Shown: in pieces, positions 5,106 to 5,587 of the stretch
Layout: every line of letters begins with the position of its first letter
Numbering within the stretch: position 1 is the first letter of the stretch
Position numbers and translations under genes: made by a program
The notes under the pieces: model-generated
The model's input: the letters and a program-made list of their open reading frames with translations, nothing else
Told to the model about the DNA's origin: nothing
The model's database searches: none
DNA from: Propionibacteriaceae bacterium
Lineage (GTDB): Bacteria > Actinomycetota > Actinomycetes > Propionibacteriales > Propionibacteriaceae
Length of the DNA stretch: 5,587 nt
Direction of reading: 5' to 3'
NCBI GenBank assembly: GCA_009781325.1
Contig: WQYJ01000145.1
Coordinates: 1 to 5,587, forward strand

Positions 5106-5587
5106 CCGTCATCCTGCCGCCAGGCAGGACCCCCGGCAGCCAAACCATGGACTCTAGCGAGCTTTCCCAACCCCAGTCCCTACAAAACCACCGGTCATCC
5201 TGCCGCCAGGCAGGACCCCCGGCAGCCAAACCATGGACTCTAGCAAGCTTTCCCAACCCCAGTCCCTACGCCAGCCGCCGGGGGTCCCGCCTTCGGCGGG
5301 ATGACCGGGGGGTGAAGCATGGCCTCTAGCGAGCTTTCCTAACCCCAGTCCCTAGAAAACCACCGGTCATCCTGCCGCCAGGCAGGACCCCCGGCAGCCA
5401 AACTATAGACTCTAGCGAGCTTTCCTAACCCCAGTCCCTACGCCAGCCGCCGGGGGTCCCGCCTTCGGCGGGATGACCGGGGGGTGAAGCATGGACTCTA
5501 GCAAGCTTTCCCAACCCCAGTCCCTACAAAACCACCGGTCATCCTGCCGCCAGGCAGGACCCCCGGCAGCCAAACCATGGACTCTAG
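5106..5587. repeat. Palindromic repeat array 3 upstream of proB, running off the window
   Basis: Cores are F at 5106-5136 (one G of CCGG missing), F at 5191-5222, R at 5278-5308, F at 5363-5394, R at 5450-5480 and F at 5535-5566. The two R cores are of the CCCGCC/GGCGGG, GAA-loop type; all F cores are CCTGCC/GGCAGG with GCCA loops. All five complete spacers are B type and all run in plus direction (CATGG, CTCTAG, AGC-AGCTTTCC, AACCCCAGTCCCTA), although the cores alternate. No gene is seen in the 524 bp after the proB start; short reading frames here are just the repeat translated. Confidence 0.92.
5191..5587. repeat. Tandem 172-bp unit (B type), two full copies and a partial third
   Basis: Copies begin at 5191, 5363 and 5535, an exact 172-bp period, each made of two 86-bp halves: F core plus spacer, then R core plus spacer. 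By eye the two full copies differ at about eight positions. The changes are linked: AGCAAGCTTTCCC and AGCGAGCTTTCCT spacer variants swap places between the first and second halves of the two copies. The third copy is cut after 53 bp by the window edge. Confidence 0.93.

Noticed and set aside
5278..5308. UUCG tetraloop on the plus strand of the short-loop cores
   Set aside because: CTTCGG is present, but using it as a UUCG loop shifts the stem register and creates a C-C mismatch next to the loop; the six-pair stem with a three-base loop is better.
5147..5329. 60-codon plus-strand reading frame upstream of proB
   Set aside because: It is made entirely of repeat units, starts at the recurring CCATGG, and codes for different peptides in each copy.

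Overview
The window looks like the chromosome of an actinobacterium (Actinomycetota) with moderately high GC. The pointers are the DUF2510 plus RDD protein architecture, which is common in that phylum, the C/G-ending codons in much of the coding sequence, and two genes with a TAnnnT-like hexamer exactly 6 nt before the ATG, as expected of leaderless actinobacterial transcripts. I cannot name the genus.

All four genes lie on the minus strand, so they read right to left. proB (glutamate 5-kinase, 3915-5063) and proA (gamma-glutamyl phosphate reductase, 2209-3453) encode the first two steps of proline synthesis from glutamate. Next come a small DUF2510/RDD membrane protein (1009-1785) and, 22 bp further, the first 328 codons of a MalQ-type 4-alpha-glucanotransferase (1-986), cut by the window edge. 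The last two genes probably form a transcription unit. proB and proA, often adjacent, are 461 bp apart here, and proA appears to have its own promoter.

The unusual part is between the genes. The gaps at 1786-2208 and 3454-3914, and the region upstream of proB (5064-5587, running off the window), are almost entirely filled by one repeat family. Its core is a 31-32 nt hairpin with a CCGG/CCGG outer stem, a 7-bp inner stem and a GNNA or GNA loop. I count 17 cores plus one remnant. Their top-strand orientations, left to right, are: (remnant) F R F F R in array 1, F F F F R R in array 2, and F F R F R F in array 3, where F starts with CCGGTCAT and R ends with ATGACCGG.

Cores are joined by related spacers. 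The common arrangement places core starts 86 bp apart; one block has an exact 80-bp period and another an exact 172-bp (2 x 86) period. The three full or truncated spacer types (A, B and C) share a short motif around AACCC-AG-CCCTAC. Stem and arm changes are compensatory, so a folded structure or ongoing copy correction seems to be maintained. No transposase or other protein that might mobilise the repeats is in the window, so they are best described as a non-autonomous, REP/MITE-like palindromic family of unknown function. It supplies sequence next to the candidate proA and proB promoters and the proB 3' end.
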